A stretch of 64,000 nucleotides of DNA from Bacillus timonensis (GTDB taxonomy: Bacteria; Bacillota; Bacilli; Bacillales; Bacillaceae_L): positions 744,001 to 808,000 of the forward strand of contig JAIVAN010000003.1 of NCBI GenBank assembly GCA_020171895.1, in the 5' to 3' direction. Positions 15,483 through 24,794 of the stretch are shown piece after piece. Made by a program: the position numbers and the translations under genes. Position 1 is the first letter of the stretch; every line of letters begins with the position of its first letter. The notes beneath the pieces are model-generated. The model searched no databases. It saw only the letters and a program-made list of their open reading frames with translations, and was not told the DNA's origin.

Positions 15483-16193
15483 CTATTCATTTTCAAGCCA
15501 ATTGTAAAAAGGAATAGTTCTTTGATAAGTATCATCTTTAGGTGTATTTTCTTTTGATGATGTTTTTGGTTGGCGAAATTTCTTTGAATGATTTTGTGCT
15601 TGTTCAATCGTTTTCACACCATTTTTCTTCCACTCAAAAAGTATGCGATCGATATATCGAAAATTTAATTTTCCTGACATTACAGCTTCTCTAAGTGCGG
15701 CTTTTATGATAAGTGGGTCATGATTATCTTGATCTATCCACATAGAAAGTGTTTCACATTCAAATGGAGAAAGTGGTCTTCCAAATTCTTGCTCAAACAT
15801 TGTGTAAAGATTTACTTGCTTCTCTTCTTGCTTTACAATCTGTTGTTGTTGTTTTTCATTAAGGAGAAGAATAAACAATTTTTCCCATAGTGGTGTAAGA
15901 GAATATTTCTCATGCCTAACTGATTGAAAATCAACCTCTTCATCAATCTCAAGAAAACCACGCTGAAGTAAGCTTCGAAGTATATCCATACATCTTGAAG
16001 TATCTAAAGTCATTCTCTCTGAAATTTGTGTAGGAGTAGGAAAGTGGTTGCCGTTATTTATAAAAGAAAATACATGAAGGACTAACATAAATTCTTCTTC
16101 ATTTAAATTTAGTTTCTTATAATGATTCATTAGTATGTTTGGGATTGATAGATTACCTTGTTCAAACCATTCAACAACATTATTTATTTTCAT
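15483..16193 (-). CDS. dnaD: DnaD replication initiation/primosome protein
   Basis: The protein has 236 residues from ATG 16193, with GAGGTG upstream. The frame is open further (to 16277), but that extension has no ribosome-binding site and would add an unrelated hydrophobic leader. An N-terminal winged-helix DDBH1 domain (GNLSIPNILMNHYKKLNL) is followed by a DDBH2 domain with RPLSPFECETLSMWIDQDNH and the conserved RYIDRILFEWKKNG motif used for DNA binding. The end FYNWLENE matches B. subtilis DnaD. It helps load the replicative helicase at oriC and restart sites and heads the dnaD-nth-ypoC operon. Confidence 0.93.
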   Translation of the reverse strand: MKINNVVEWFEQGNLSIPNILMNHYKKLNLNEEEFMLVLHVFSFINNGNHFPTPTQISERMTLDTSRCMDILRSLLQRGFLEIDEEVDFQSVRHEKYSLTPLWEKLFILLLNEKQQQQIVKQEEKQVNLYTMFEQEFGRPLSPFECETLSMWIDQDNHDPLIIKAALREAVMSGKLNFRYIDRILFEWKKNGVKTIEQAQNHSKKFRQPKTSSKENTPKDDTYQRTIPFYNWLENE

Positions 16194-16298
16194 GTTGGCA
16201 CAACACCTCAATAAGTAGTATAACACGAAGTAGGAAACGATTAGTAGGTAGAAATAACTGGTGAATACAACCAACAATTTTTATAGAGTTAAATGATA

Positions 16299-16320
16299 AA
16301 CCCCCTAATTTTAGGGGGTT
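16299..16320 (-). terminator. Terminator of asnS
   Basis: Stem aaccccctaa / ttagggggtt lies 20 bases after the asnS stop in the minus direction, followed by TTATCATTTAA. The T-tract is short, but the stem is strong. Confidence 0.7.
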
Positions 16321-16339
16321 ATATCAACTTATCACCTTA

Positions 16340-17632
16340 TTATGGGTATAAACGATTTAATAACCTTGGGAAAGGAATTGATTCGCGTACATGTTCAACA
16401 CCACTCAACCAAGCTACAGTTCTTTCTAAACCTAAACCAAAACCTGAATGCGGCACAGATCCATATTGTCTTAATTCAAGATACCATTTATATGCATCAC
16501 TCGTTAAACCGTGCTCTTCTAGTCTTTGTTTAAGTAAATCATAATCATGAATACGCTCAGAACCACCAATTATTTCTCCATAACCTTCTGGTGCGATTAA
16601 GTCTGCACATAATACAACATCGTCACGCTCTGGATGCGGTTGCATATAAAAAGGTTTAATTTTAGTTGGATAATGCGTTATAAATACTGGTTTATCAAAA
16701 CTCTCTGCGATGGCAGTCTCATGTGGAGATCCAAAATCGTCTCCCCATTCAATATCATTAAAACCTTTTTCATGTAAAAACTTAATAGCATCATCGTAAG
16801 AAATTCTTGGGAATGGGGCTTGAATTTTTTCTAACTTAGATAAGTCTCTACCCAATATATTTAGTTCTAGTTGACAATTTTTTAGTACTGATTGAGCTAA
16901 GTAGGAAACATAATTTTCTTGAACAATTAAATTATCTTCAAATTCATAAAACGCCATCTCTGGTTCAATCATCCAAAATTCAATTAAATGTCTTCTAGTT
17001 TTAGACTTTTCTGCTCGGAAAGTAGGCCCAAACGAGAATACTTTTCCTAAAGCCATTGCTGCTGCTTCCATGTATAATTGACCACTCTGAGATAGATATG
17101 CGTCTTCATCAAAATATTTAGTTTGGAATAACTCAGTTGTTCCTTCTGGTGCACTACCAGTAAGTATAGGGGGGTCAACTTTTGCAAAACCATTATTATT
17201 AAAGAATTCGTAAGTTGCTCGAATAATTTCATTTCGAATTTTCATAACTGCATGCTGTTTTTTCGACCTTAACCACAAATGACGATTATCCATTAAGAAT
17301 TCAGTACCATGTTCTTTTGGAGTAATTGGAAAATCCGTCGCTTCATGGATCACTTCAATATTTGTTACTGATAATTCATAACCAAAAGGTGATCGTTCGT
17401 CTTCTTTTACCACCCCTGTTACATACAAAGAAGTTTCTTGAGTTATAGATTTAGCTTTTTGAAATACTTCTTCATCAACCTCAGCTTTTACAACAACACC
17501 TTGTATAAAGCCTGTACCATCTCTTAATTGCAAGAAGGCAATTTTACCACTAGAGCGCTTATTTGCAAGCCATGCTCCAATTTTCACTTCTTTTTCAATA
17601 AAATGACTCACTTCCGATATAGTTGTTTTCAC
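16340..17632 (-). CDS. asnS: Asparaginyl-tRNA synthetase
   Basis: This class IIb aminoacyl-tRNA synthetase charges tRNA-Asn. An N-terminal OB-fold anticodon domain ([20 protein letters not shown]) is followed by the catalytic domain with motif 2 ([20 protein letters not shown]) and motif 3 ([15 protein letters not shown]). The start is GTG at 17632, giving 430 residues as in B. subtilis; an upstream in-frame ATG at 17647 overlaps the GGAGGG ribosome-binding site. It is separated from aspB by a terminator and so has its own promoter within 17633-17738, where no T-box elements were seen. Confidence 0.95.
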   Translation of the reverse strand: MKTTISEVSHFIEKEVKIGAWLANKRSSGKIAFLQLRDGTGFIQGVVVKAEVDEEVFQKAKSITQETSLYVTGVVKEDERSPFGYELSVTNIEVIHEATDFPITPKEHGTEFLMDNRHLWLRSKKQHAVMKIRNEIIRATYEFFNNNGFAKVDPPILTGSAPEGTTELFQTKYFDEDAYLSQSGQLYMEAAAMALGKVFSFGPTFRAEKSKTRRHLIEFWMIEPEMAFYEFEDNLIVQENYVSYLAQSVLKNCQLELNILGRDLSKLEKIQAPFPRISYDDAIKFLHEKGFNDIEWGDDFGSPHETAIAESFDKPVFITHYPTKIKPFYMQPHPERDDVVLCADLIAPEGYGEIIGGSERIHDYDLLKQRLEEHGLTSDAYKWYLELRQYGSVPHSGFGLGLERTVAWLSGVEHVRESIPFPRLLNRLYP

Positions 17633-17738
17633 TAACTTTCCCTCCAAAAAACCTGAAAAATAATATGTAAGAAATATTACTATTCCATTTTATTTTATAC
17701 TTTATTATACAGTTGTGTTTTTATTCAAGCAAATAAAA

Positions 17739-17780
17739 GTGTGAATATAGCGGATGGCTGTGGCCCCACTATATTCACAC
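17739..17780 (-). terminator. Terminator of the ypmA-ypmB-aspB unit
   Basis: Eleven-base arms gtgtgaatata (17739-17749) / tatattcacac (17770-17780) are followed on the minus strand by TTTTATTTG. It lies ten bases past the aspB stop. Confidence 0.85.
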
Positions 17781-17789
17781 ATAAATATT

Positions 17790-18974
17790 TTAGTTAATTT
17801 TTTTGTCCATAAATTGATGAATCCTTTTTACTGCTTCTTGAAGTAGATCAAGGGATGTTGCATAAGATAACCTAACATTTTCAGGACTTCCAAATCCTGA
17901 ACCTGGCACAATCGCTACCTTTTCTTCCTCTAATAAAGCAGTGACTAAATCATCAACAGAATCATATCCTGCTAAACTTGCTGCTTCTTTCGCATTCGGA
18001 AATAAATAAAATGCTCCGTTTGGTTTTATACAAGTAAAACCAGGTATTTTTATTAATTCCTCATAGATTATAGTTAGTCTTTCTTCAAATGCTTTTCGCA
18101 TTTCTTCTACAGGTTCTTGAGTACCATTATAAGCAGCAATAGCTCCTATTTGTGAAATGGATGTGGGATTAGATGTACTATGGCTTGCAAGGTTCGTCAT
18201 AGCGTTGATAATTTCTTTATCACCAGCAGCATATCCAATTCTCCATCCAGTCATAGAATGGGATTTAGAAACACCATTTATAATAATTGTTTGTTTCTTA
18301 AAGTCATCATTAATTTCAGCAATTGAAATATGTTTACTATCTCCATAAATCAATTTTTCATAAATCTCATCTGATACGATGAGAATATTATGTTTTAGAC
18401 AAATATCGCCTAGGGCTTTCAATTCTTCTTTTGTATATATCATACCAGTTGGATTACTTGGAGAATTTATAATTACTGCTTTTGTTTTCTCTGTAATCGC
18501 TTTTTGTAATTGCTCTGGAGTTATTTTAAATTGGTTCGATTCCAAACCTTCAATAAAAACTGGTTCACCTTCAGCTAGCTTTACTTGTTCTGGATAACTT
18601 ACCCAATAAGGTGTTGGAATAATTACTTCATCGCCTTTATTTAAAATAACTTGAAACAATGTATATAGGGCATGTTTTGCGCCATTACAGACTATTATTT
18701 CGGACGGGGTATATGTTAATCCTTGATCTTGAATAAATTTATTGATAACAGCTTCTTTTAATTCTGGAAGTCCCCCTGTAGCGGTATATTTCGTATGTCC
18801 CTCATACATGGCATCTTTTGCAGCATCAATGATATGTTGTGGAGTATTAAAATCTGGTTCACCAGCTCCAAGACCGATGACGTCAAAACCTTGTGCTTTT
18901 AGAGCCTTAGCCTTTGCAGTTATTTCTAAGGTGGTAGATGGTGTAAGTGATTTAACTCTAGTAGCTAATTCCAT
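17790..18974 (-). CDS. aspB: Aspartate aminotransferase
   Basis: This PLP-dependent class I aminotransferase of 394 residues interconverts aspartate/2-oxoglutarate and oxaloacetate/glutamate. Visible motifs are the N-terminal GLGAGEPDFNTP, the SPSNPTG segment, the DEIYEKLIY stretch, the PLP lysine in VSKSHSMTGWRIGY, and the substrate-binding Arg region NVRLSYATS. GAGGGGAAT precedes the ATG. It ends the ypmA-ypmB-aspB cluster and, with asnS downstream, keeps the B. subtilis order. Aspartate made here also feeds the pan and dap genes. Confidence 0.95.
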   Translation of the reverse strand: MELATRVKSLTPSTTLEITAKAKALKAQGFDVIGLGAGEPDFNTPQHIIDAAKDAMYEGHTKYTATGGLPELKEAVINKFIQDQGLTYTPSEIIVCNGAKHALYTLFQVILNKGDEVIIPTPYWVSYPEQVKLAEGEPVFIEGLESNQFKITPEQLQKAITEKTKAVIINSPSNPTGMIYTKEELKALGDICLKHNILIVSDEIYEKLIYGDSKHISIAEINDDFKKQTIIINGVSKSHSMTGWRIGYAAGDKEIINAMTNLASHSTSNPTSISQIGAIAAYNGTQEPVEEMRKAFEERLTIIYEELIKIPGFTCIKPNGAFYLFPNAKEAASLAGYDSVDDLVTALLEEEKVAIVPGSGFGSPENVRLSYATSLDLLQEAVKRIHQFMDKKIN

Positions 18975-18992
18975 GTTTATATTCCCCTCTTT

Positions 18993-19469
18993 TTATGGTG
19001 TTGTTCTTTTTAGAAAATTCCCTGTTTGAAAATCACTGTAATAATATGTTAAACGGTCATTTTGATCGTAATAAATGACTTCCCAAATCGGAATATTCCT
19101 TTCAATCCCTAATTTTACAGATTTGATTTTTTTTGGTTTTCTCTCTTCATATAACTTTTTTAAAACACTTTTTTTAGTAACACCCTGTGAGTTTAGTCTT
19201 GAAACGATTTTATCCTTTCGTTCAGGCACCCACACAATGACATTTTCACCTTTATCATTGTGTCCTATAACTACTTGATACTCTTTGGAACCATAATATG
19301 TATATACTTCATCTACTGTAACTATAGATGCCTTTTCTCGAGCAATCTCAACAGCGATTTCCTCTTTTTCGAATTTTGGATTTAATGTTGAATGGTAGAC
19401 GGATAAAAAAGAACCCACTCCGAAAATCCCTACTACAATCAAAAAAATAATTATTTTCTTAATCATCAT
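18993..19469 (-). CDS. ypmB: YpmB-like membrane-anchored PepSY-type protein
   Basis: This protein of 158 residues has a single N-terminal membrane anchor (about residues 4-24, IIIFLIVVGIFGVGSFLS) and an extracytoplasmic domain that matches YpmB: a DUF5590-type fold with VDEVYTYYGSKEYQVVIG, then a PepSY-like end, PIWEVIYYDQNDRLTYYYSD. It probably faces the cell wall. Role unknown; PepSY proteins often inhibit peptidases or bind wall components. It lies between ypmA and aspB, with short spacings consistent with one transcript. Confidence 0.82.
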   Translation of the reverse strand: MMIKKIIIFLIVVGIFGVGSFLSVYHSTLNPKFEKEEIAVEIAREKASIVTVDEVYTYYGSKEYQVVIGHNDKGENVIVWVPERKDKIVSRLNSQGVTKKSVLKKLYEERKPKKIKSVKLGIERNIPIWEVIYYDQNDRLTYYYSDFQTGNFLKRTTP

Positions 19470-19479
19470 ACATTCACAT

Positions 19480-19650
19480 CTATGTACGGTATATCGTGAA
19501 AATTGCTTGTTGTTGATCCTTGTTATCTAATGCGAGCCCGAACATTAAGTCCTTATGTTTTAGGGTTCTATTTAAACTATCGACAATTTTATAAAGATCT
19601 GGTGAATTTTGTATTTTAACTGTTGAAAGTATTTCAATCTTACTTTCCAT
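19480..19650 (-). CDS. ypmA: YpmA-like small protein
   Basis: A 56-residue protein, MESKIEILSTVKIQNSPDLY..., ends LDNKDQQQAIFTIYRT and matches B. subtilis YpmA (also 56 residues, ending in the same VFTIYRT-type tail). AGGAGGA before the ATG at 19650 fixes the start; the frame extends upstream to 19698 without a ribosome-binding site and that part is discarded. Function unknown. It opens the ypmA-ypmB-aspB cluster. The region upstream separates it from the extra metallo-beta-lactamase-like gene. Confidence 0.85.
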   Translation of the reverse strand: MESKIEILSTVKIQNSPDLYKIVDSLNRTLKHKDLMFGLALDNKDQQQAIFTIYRT

Positions 19651-20006
19651 AACCATCCTCCTGCATTTATCACAAATTTTGTTACTTATATAGCCCATTA
19701 TCTAGGTTACAATATAAATACACTTACAACAAAAGTTGAAGTAGAACATTCAAAACCATTATAACAGTTGTTTAAAGTATTAAGGAATATCTTATCTAAA
19801 ATTTCTCCTATCCAACCACACTTTTCCTGTCATATCTTTATATGACAGGTTTTTTTATATGAATGATATTATTAATTCAGTACTAAATTCTTTAAGAGTA
19901 CTCTTTTAGGAGGATTCCTATTACAAATACAATGGCGACATCCTTCATTATGATAAGTTAACATAAGAAGCTCAATTCTTTAAGTCCATTTCTACCTTTT
20001 AATTTT
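19651..20006. other. Intergenic region with an orphan plus-strand terminator
   Basis: This 356-base gap lies between ypmA and the MBL-like gene, both read leftward. It contains a plus-strand intrinsic terminator (19826-19856) but no plus-strand gene. An AGGAGG at 19909-19914 is followed only by a nine-codon frame at 19941, too far away to be convincing. I see no other structure. Confidence 0.5.
19826..19856 (+). terminator. Orphan intrinsic terminator on the plus strand
   Basis: Stem cctgtcata (19826-19834) / tatgacagg (19841-19849) is followed by seven T residues on the plus strand. On the minus strand no T-run follows. No plus-strand gene lies upstream within 5 kb, so it may end an unannotated small RNA or antisense transcript. 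Confidence 0.75.
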
Positions 20007-20864
20007 TTAATTTTCTTGTTGCACACTTTCCATCGAAATCGTTATTATTTGAAAATCATCCTTTGTGAATTTTATTGAAATGTTTCCAAATTGTTTTGTT
20101 TGGTATATGTCAATCCAAGTTTCGTGTAACCTTTCAATAACGTCTTGACTAGGATTAAATCCTTTTTTCTGAAAAATAATAGCTACCTGCGGATCGATAT
20201 GATTTACAAACAATTGAGAAGTACCTAATCCACTTCCAAATTCAGCTACTTTTAAAATATTGACATTCCTTAAATATTTGTCCTTTAACAATTTTTCTTC
20301 TACACTTTGACTGGCACTAGACATATAGAGGATGTTATGTGTTCCATATTTCAAAGATAAATCCATACCTGTCGAGTGATCTACCCTCTCGTTGTCATGA
20401 ATCACCTTTATTTCTAGGCCCTTTAATAATGGTATGATCTCCCCAACTTTCAAGGTCTTAACTTTGCTATTTAAGGAAATATTTTCAAAAGGTGTACTTT
20501 TTCCGATTATGATTTCAGATGAATTGTACCTATTTGTTAGCCATGTGAGATTTCCAGTATATTCTATGTCTGATTTAGTAATAATGATTGCTTTTAAATC
20601 ATTAACATCATACATATTCAGATAATTTTCTAACTCTTTTTTTGTATTGGGTCCACCAGTGTTTATTAAGATATTTCCACCTGACGAATCGTTTATTAGC
20701 GTTGCTTCACCATTGGTTAAGTCAAAAAAAGTAATCGCTATTTCTTCAGTAGAAAGTTTTAGGTCAACTTTTTCAATGTCAGTCTGCAAAGTTGTATTTG
20801 CAAACGCAATTGGGACTAACAAATAAGAAATTAGAAAAATACAGACGAATTGAAAAAATCTCAT
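20007..20864 (-). CDS. Secreted ComEC-like metallo-beta-lactamase-fold protein lacking metal ligands
   Basis: This 285-residue protein has a signal peptide (cleavage likely after PIAFA, about residue 23) and an MBL-type fold similar to the C-terminal domain of ComEC: AITFFDLTNGEATLINDSSG, LINTGGPNTKKELENYL, then DLKAIIITKSDIEYTGNLTW. In active members that last segment reads T-H-x-D-x-D-H-x-G-G; here the histidines are Lys and Tyr, so metal binding is probably lost. GGAGGGGAAAT fits the ATG at 20864. It sits 50 bases downstream of dinG and is absent from the B. subtilis order. Function unknown. Confidence 0.75.
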   Translation of the reverse strand: MRFFQFVCIFLISYLLVPIAFANTTLQTDIEKVDLKLSTEEIAITFFDLTNGEATLINDSSGGNILINTGGPNTKKELENYLNMYDVNDLKAIIITKSDIEYTGNLTWLTNRYNSSEIIIGKSTPFENISLNSKVKTLKVGEIIPLLKGLEIKVIHDNERVDHSTGMDLSLKYGTHNILYMSSASQSVEEKLLKDKYLRNVNILKVAEFGSGLGTSQLFVNHIDPQVAIIFQKKGFNPSQDVIERLHETWIDIYQTKQFGNISIKFTKDDFQIITISMESVQQEN

Positions 20865-20914
20865 ATTTCCCCTCCACTCTTTCTTTATTAGCGTTCGTAA
20901 AACGAACAATTTTA

Positions 20915-23731
20915 TTATAAATAATCATCCATTTTCTTTAATAAACCCTCCAGAGGATCGTTGAAAATTTTGATCTTTGGTAGTGAATTAATAAAATAGG
21001 ACCCGTATTTTTCAGTTAGGATTCGTCTATCTAAAATAAAAATTACTCCTTTATCTTGTTCAGTTCTAATTAATCTTCCTATCCCTTGCTTAAAGCGAAG
21101 CACTGCCTCTGGTAATGCTAACTCGTAAAAAGGATTTTGACCTGTTTGTTGAATTCTTTTGCATTTTTGTATAAAAACTGGATCGTTTGGATTAGTAAAT
21201 GGTAAACGAACAATTACTAAGACTGTCAAATCCTTACCTGGTATGTCTACACCTTCCCAAAAGCTACTTGTTCCTAATAATATCGACTTCTTAAATGCCT
21301 TAAAGTTCCTAGTAAGTCTCGCTCTACTTCCACCACTTTCACTTTGAGCTAAGATGATAAAGTCATTTAAAAACGGAAATTCCTTTAAAGTTGAATTCAC
21401 AGCATTTAACATCTCGTATGATGTAAAAAGTATCAGCATTCTCCCATTTGTCTTTATCGCAATTTCAGCAATTTGAAAAGATACAGTATTAACAAATTCT
21501 TCAAAACCAACTTCATTTATCTTAGGCAAATCAGAAGGTACCATAATTCCCATTTGATGTTCGTAATTAAATGGTGATTGTACACTTAATTTCAACGGTA
21601 AAAAGTCTCCTAAACCTAACCGCTCTATAAAAAAGTCAAAAGAATGATTAACAGTTAGTGTTGCAGAAGTCATAATCACACAATTTTTTTTTGCATAAAA
21701 GCGGTCCGCTAACTCCTCAGAGACTCCTGTAGGCTGTCGAAATATTCTTGCTGAATTCTTTGCCCCTTTTCTGTCGATTTCGATGGAATAAACGGATGAA
21801 TCCATTTCGTAAATGAGCAAATTTTCTAGAATATTTATCTTTTCTTGTAACTTTTCAAACAGGATAAAATAGTCTTGGACAACGCCTTGCTGTAATTCAC
21901 TTACCCTATGTTTTAACCTGTTAAATTGTTCATATTGTTTATCAACGAGGACCACTACTCTATTTATGAGATTCTTGATTTTATATACTGACTCTACGAT
22001 GACCTCCCATTCTACTCTATTCTCATTCATTGGTGAGTAATGATACTTTACTTGGTTGTTTATAGATCTGCTTTTTTCTGCATATTTTTGTGCATAGCTA
22101 TGTAACATTCTAAATAAATCGTCTATTGCAACTCTTAATTCCACCACTTCTAAATTCATTTCATCAAATCTTGAAGTTTCTTTTTCAATACCAGCGCTAT
22201 TGAATACTTTTTGTATTTTCGATATCATTCGATTATTAGAAATATCTCCTAGTCTAGATAGAACACTGTGAATTGTTACATAATCTAACTTCTCCCCTAA
22301 CGACTTACTAGCCATCTCTTCAATGTGATGAGCTTCATCTATAATAATGGTTTTATTAAGAGGAAAAGTGGGACTATCTTTTGTAAAATCAGAAAACAGC
22401 AAAGAATGATTTGTAATAATAATATCCGCTTTATTAGCCATCTTTACAGCACGGGAGTAAAAGCACTTTGACTCCCAATGTGAGGAGAAATTATATTTAC
22501 TTGAGTCGGAAACCTTGACTCTATCCCAGAATAACTTACCTCCAGAAGACAAATTTAACTCAGCAACATCTCCTGTATTTGTTTCTGTTAACCATACTAA
22601 TAATTGTGCTTTTGTTAGTATCACATCATAATTATCTTCTAATTCAAATAAGGATTGCTCAAACTTGTTGAGACATAGATAATTATTTTTTCCTTTTAGT
22701 AAGGAAGCTTTCACGTTAATTGATAACATTTTTTCTACTAAAGGCACTGAGTATTCAAGTAGTTGTTGTTGAAGTTGAATTGTGTGAGTACTTATAACAA
22801 TTGGTGATTGCTGTTTCTTAGAATGTACAATTGCTGGTAATAAGTATGCTAATGATTTTCCTAGCCCCGTTCCTGCCTCAATCATTGCGTGTTGATTGGA
22901 TTCCATTGCCTCATTCACTACGTCCATCATTATTTGTTGACCTTCTCTTTTTTGTAGAAGTGAATCAGGATTATGACTTGTATACTTATCAAATATTTGT
23001 TTTATTTTTCCAAATGTTAGGTTAGATTCATTGAATAGAGTATTTTCCTGAAATGAATCTTTTAATTTATTTAGGGCAATCCCCCTATATTCTTCATATT
23101 CTATTGGTTTACTACTGATATTTTCTTTTTGCTTAACTATGTCTTGAAGAATTGAATATATATCACTTTTAAAGTATTTCGATAATTGCAATAGCTTCTG
23201 ACAAGTTATTAAAGGTAATTGATGCATTTTATCTAGCATCTTTAATAGTAATTCAGCTGTCACTTCTGCATCACTATCAGCGCGATGAGGATTATCATGA
23301 GTTATAGAAAAATCTTCTGCTAATTGACCCAACTTATAGCTGTCAGCCCATGGTAACATTATTCTTGCTAATTCAACTGTGTCAATGGTTGGCCCTAGGA
23401 AAAGTTGAAATCCGTTATTCGATAATTCTTCTTGAAGGAAGGACAGGTCAAATGGGACGTTATGAGCAACAAAATAAGCACCTTCTAATATATTTACAAT
23501 CTCAGGGGCAATTGTAGAAAAGTCGGGCGCATTTTTTACAACGCTATCCGATATTCCGGTAAATTGTTCAATAAAGGTGGGTATTGCGCTTTTAGGATTT
23601 ACAAAGCTTGTAAACCTTTGGATTATTTCACCATTCTCAATAACTACTGCTGCGAATTGTATAATTTTATCACCTTTTTTTGGTGAATTTCCTGTTGTTT
23701 CAATATCAATTACTGCAAATCGTTGCTTCAC
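20915..23731 (-). CDS. dinG: DinG-type 3'-5' exonuclease/helicase fusion
   Basis: This large protein of 938 residues has two parts. The N-terminal DEDDh exonuclease domain shows VIDIETTGNSPKKGDKI, AHNVPFDLSFL and HRADSDAEVT (Exo I-III). The C-terminal superfamily 2 XPD-like helicase shows Walker A EAGTGLGKSLAYLLP, DEAH box IIIDEAHHIEEM, and SFWEGVDIPG plus GIGRLIRTEQD. The four-cysteine iron-sulphur site of E. coli DinG is not present, as in other Firmicutes. The GTG at 23731 is chosen by GAGGTG spacing and agreement with family starts; an upstream GTG overlaps the site. It acts in DNA repair. Confidence 0.93.
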   Translation of the reverse strand: MKQRFAVIDIETTGNSPKKGDKIIQFAAVVIENGEIIQRFTSFVNPKSAIPTFIEQFTGISDSVVKNAPDFSTIAPEIVNILEGAYFVAHNVPFDLSFLQEELSNNGFQLFLGPTIDTVELARIMLPWADSYKLGQLAEDFSITHDNPHRADSDAEVTAELLLKMLDKMHQLPLITCQKLLQLSKYFKSDIYSILQDIVKQKENISSKPIEYEEYRGIALNKLKDSFQENTLFNESNLTFGKIKQIFDKYTSHNPDSLLQKREGQQIMMDVVNEAMESNQHAMIEAGTGLGKSLAYLLPAIVHSKKQQSPIVISTHTIQLQQQLLEYSVPLVEKMLSINVKASLLKGKNNYLCLNKFEQSLFELEDNYDVILTKAQLLVWLTETNTGDVAELNLSSGGKLFWDRVKVSDSSKYNFSSHWESKCFYSRAVKMANKADIIITNHSLLFSDFTKDSPTFPLNKTIIIDEAHHIEEMASKSLGEKLDYVTIHSVLSRLGDISNNRMISKIQKVFNSAGIEKETSRFDEMNLEVVELRVAIDDLFRMLHSYAQKYAEKSRSINNQVKYHYSPMNENRVEWEVIVESVYKIKNLINRVVVLVDKQYEQFNRLKHRVSELQQGVVQDYFILFEKLQEKINILENLLIYEMDSSVYSIEIDRKGAKNSARIFRQPTGVSEELADRFYAKKNCVIMTSATLTVNHSFDFFIERLGLGDFLPLKLSVQSPFNYEHQMGIMVPSDLPKINEVGFEEFVNTVSFQIAEIAIKTNGRMLILFTSYEMLNAVNSTLKEFPFLNDFIILAQSESGGSRARLTRNFKAFKKSILLGTSSFWEGVDIPGKDLTVLVIVRLPFTNPNDPVFIQKCKRIQQTGQNPFYELALPEAVLRFKQGIGRLIRTEQDKGVIFILDRRILTEKYGSYFINSLPKIKIFNDPLEGLLKKMDDYL

Positions 23732-23907
23732 CAAAAACACCTCAAATATTTCTGTATCTCGTTTCTTAGTATTTTATCCATTATAACAAAAGTCACTGAC
23801 TTTAATCAGAGAGGATAATATTAAATTGAATCATGGCATAGAGCACTAGCCTCAAGTTAAGTGCTATCGACCATTATAGGGAATTCTTGATCTACCGTAT
23901 ATTTTAG

Positions 23908-24146
23908 CTACCCTGAAAATACGACACTGTATGTGGGGTGTTAATCTGCGTTGCAGGAACCTCGCTTTCCGTGGGGCGCCACTTGAGCCTCCTCGGCTTC
24001 GCCTGTGGGGTCTCCAGTCCAGCGCATCTCCCGCAGGAGTCTCGGTCCTTCCACTTCGGTTAACACGCATGAATACTTGGATACAACATTCTAATAAAAG
24101 AAACAATTTCATTCACCATGGTGCAATTCTCACATTGCATGGAAGT
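23908..24146 (+). repeat. Interspersed GC-rich palindromic repeat, full copy B
   Basis: This 239-base unit begins ctaccctgaaaatacgacac, with the same head, core and tail as the copy at 8029. The right arm ctccagtccagcgc is intact, but the left arm reads gcgccacttgag, so the inner 14-base palindrome is broken here. The outer gtgttaa/ttaacac repeat is still visible, and the tail has caccatggtgcaattctcac. A degraded head-like ctatcagtgaaaac follows at 24147. Confidence 0.88.
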
Positions 24147-24257
24147 CTATCAGTGAAAACCGTGCTTGACTAATGATTTTCACTTTCAGAATTATAGTAA
24201 CTTAATTAGGCTATGAATACTATTCTAAAGTATGGATAAACGTAGATAATATAAAAA

Positions 24258-24284
24258 GCCCTCCTAAAGATACACTTAAGGAGG
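24258..24284 (-). terminator. Terminator of panBCD
   Basis: On the minus strand, CCTCCTTAAG and CTTTAGGAGG pair with one mismatch and are followed by GCTTTTTATATT. It lies about 35 bases after the panD stop. Confidence 0.8.
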
Positions 24285-24318
24285 ACAGTTTCTATATTAT
24301 AACAAAGGTTTACTGAAT

Positions 24319-24702
24319 TTATAAAATCGTTGAAGCAGGTTCTCTACCAATAAGTTCTATAATTTGATTGTTTTCATCCATAATTGCTACTTTAGGTTCA
24401 TGATTTGCTACATGTTCCTCAGCAACTAGCTTATAAGAAATAATAATGACTACATCATCTTTTTGGACAAGTCTAGCGGCAGCACCATTTAAGCATACCA
24501 CACCACTTCCTCTTTCTCCTGAGATAATATAGGTTTCAAATCTTGCTCCATTATTATTATTTACAATTTGCACTTTCTCATTTGGAAGCATACCTACAGC
24601 GTCTAAAATGTTTTGGTCTATTGTAATACTTCCTACATAATTTAAATTTGCTTCTGTTACTCTTGCACGATGGATTTTCCCACTCATCATCGTTCGAAAC
24701 AT
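24319..24702 (-). CDS. panD: Aspartate 1-decarboxylase proenzyme
   Basis: This pyruvoyl enzyme converts L-aspartate to beta-alanine for pantothenate. Length is 127 residues, as in B. subtilis. Self-cleavage occurs at the Gly-Ser bond in NYVGSITID (residues 24-25), which creates the pyruvoyl group. [20 protein letters not shown] and [11 protein letters not shown] are conserved. It is the last gene of panB-panC-panD; a gap of about 90 bases separates it from panC. The ATG at 24702 follows AGGGGGAAT. Confidence 0.96.
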   Translation of the reverse strand: MFRTMMSGKIHRARVTEANLNYVGSITIDQNILDAVGMLPNEKVQIVNNNNGARFETYIISGERGSGVVCLNGAAARLVQKDDVVIIISYKLVAEEHVANHEPKVAIMDENNQIIELIGREPASTIL

Positions 24703-24794
24703 CTGTTATTCCCCCTATGGTTACTTACTCTCCCAGCAAGAAACACTCTATATATAATCTTGGATGTGCTAAAGTTCAATGTTTAACACAGCAA

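Noticed and set aside
17633-17738. Possible T-box leader for asnS
   Set aside because: No specifier stem, T-box consensus or terminator/antiterminator pair is visible in the short gap before asnS.
19931-19957. Nine-codon frame after an AGGAGG at 19909
   Set aside because: The spacing is too long for initiation and the peptide has no supporting feature.
23864-24173. Open frames of 80-82 codons on both strands
   Set aside because: Same cause: they are translations of repeat copy B and mirror each other through the palindrome.
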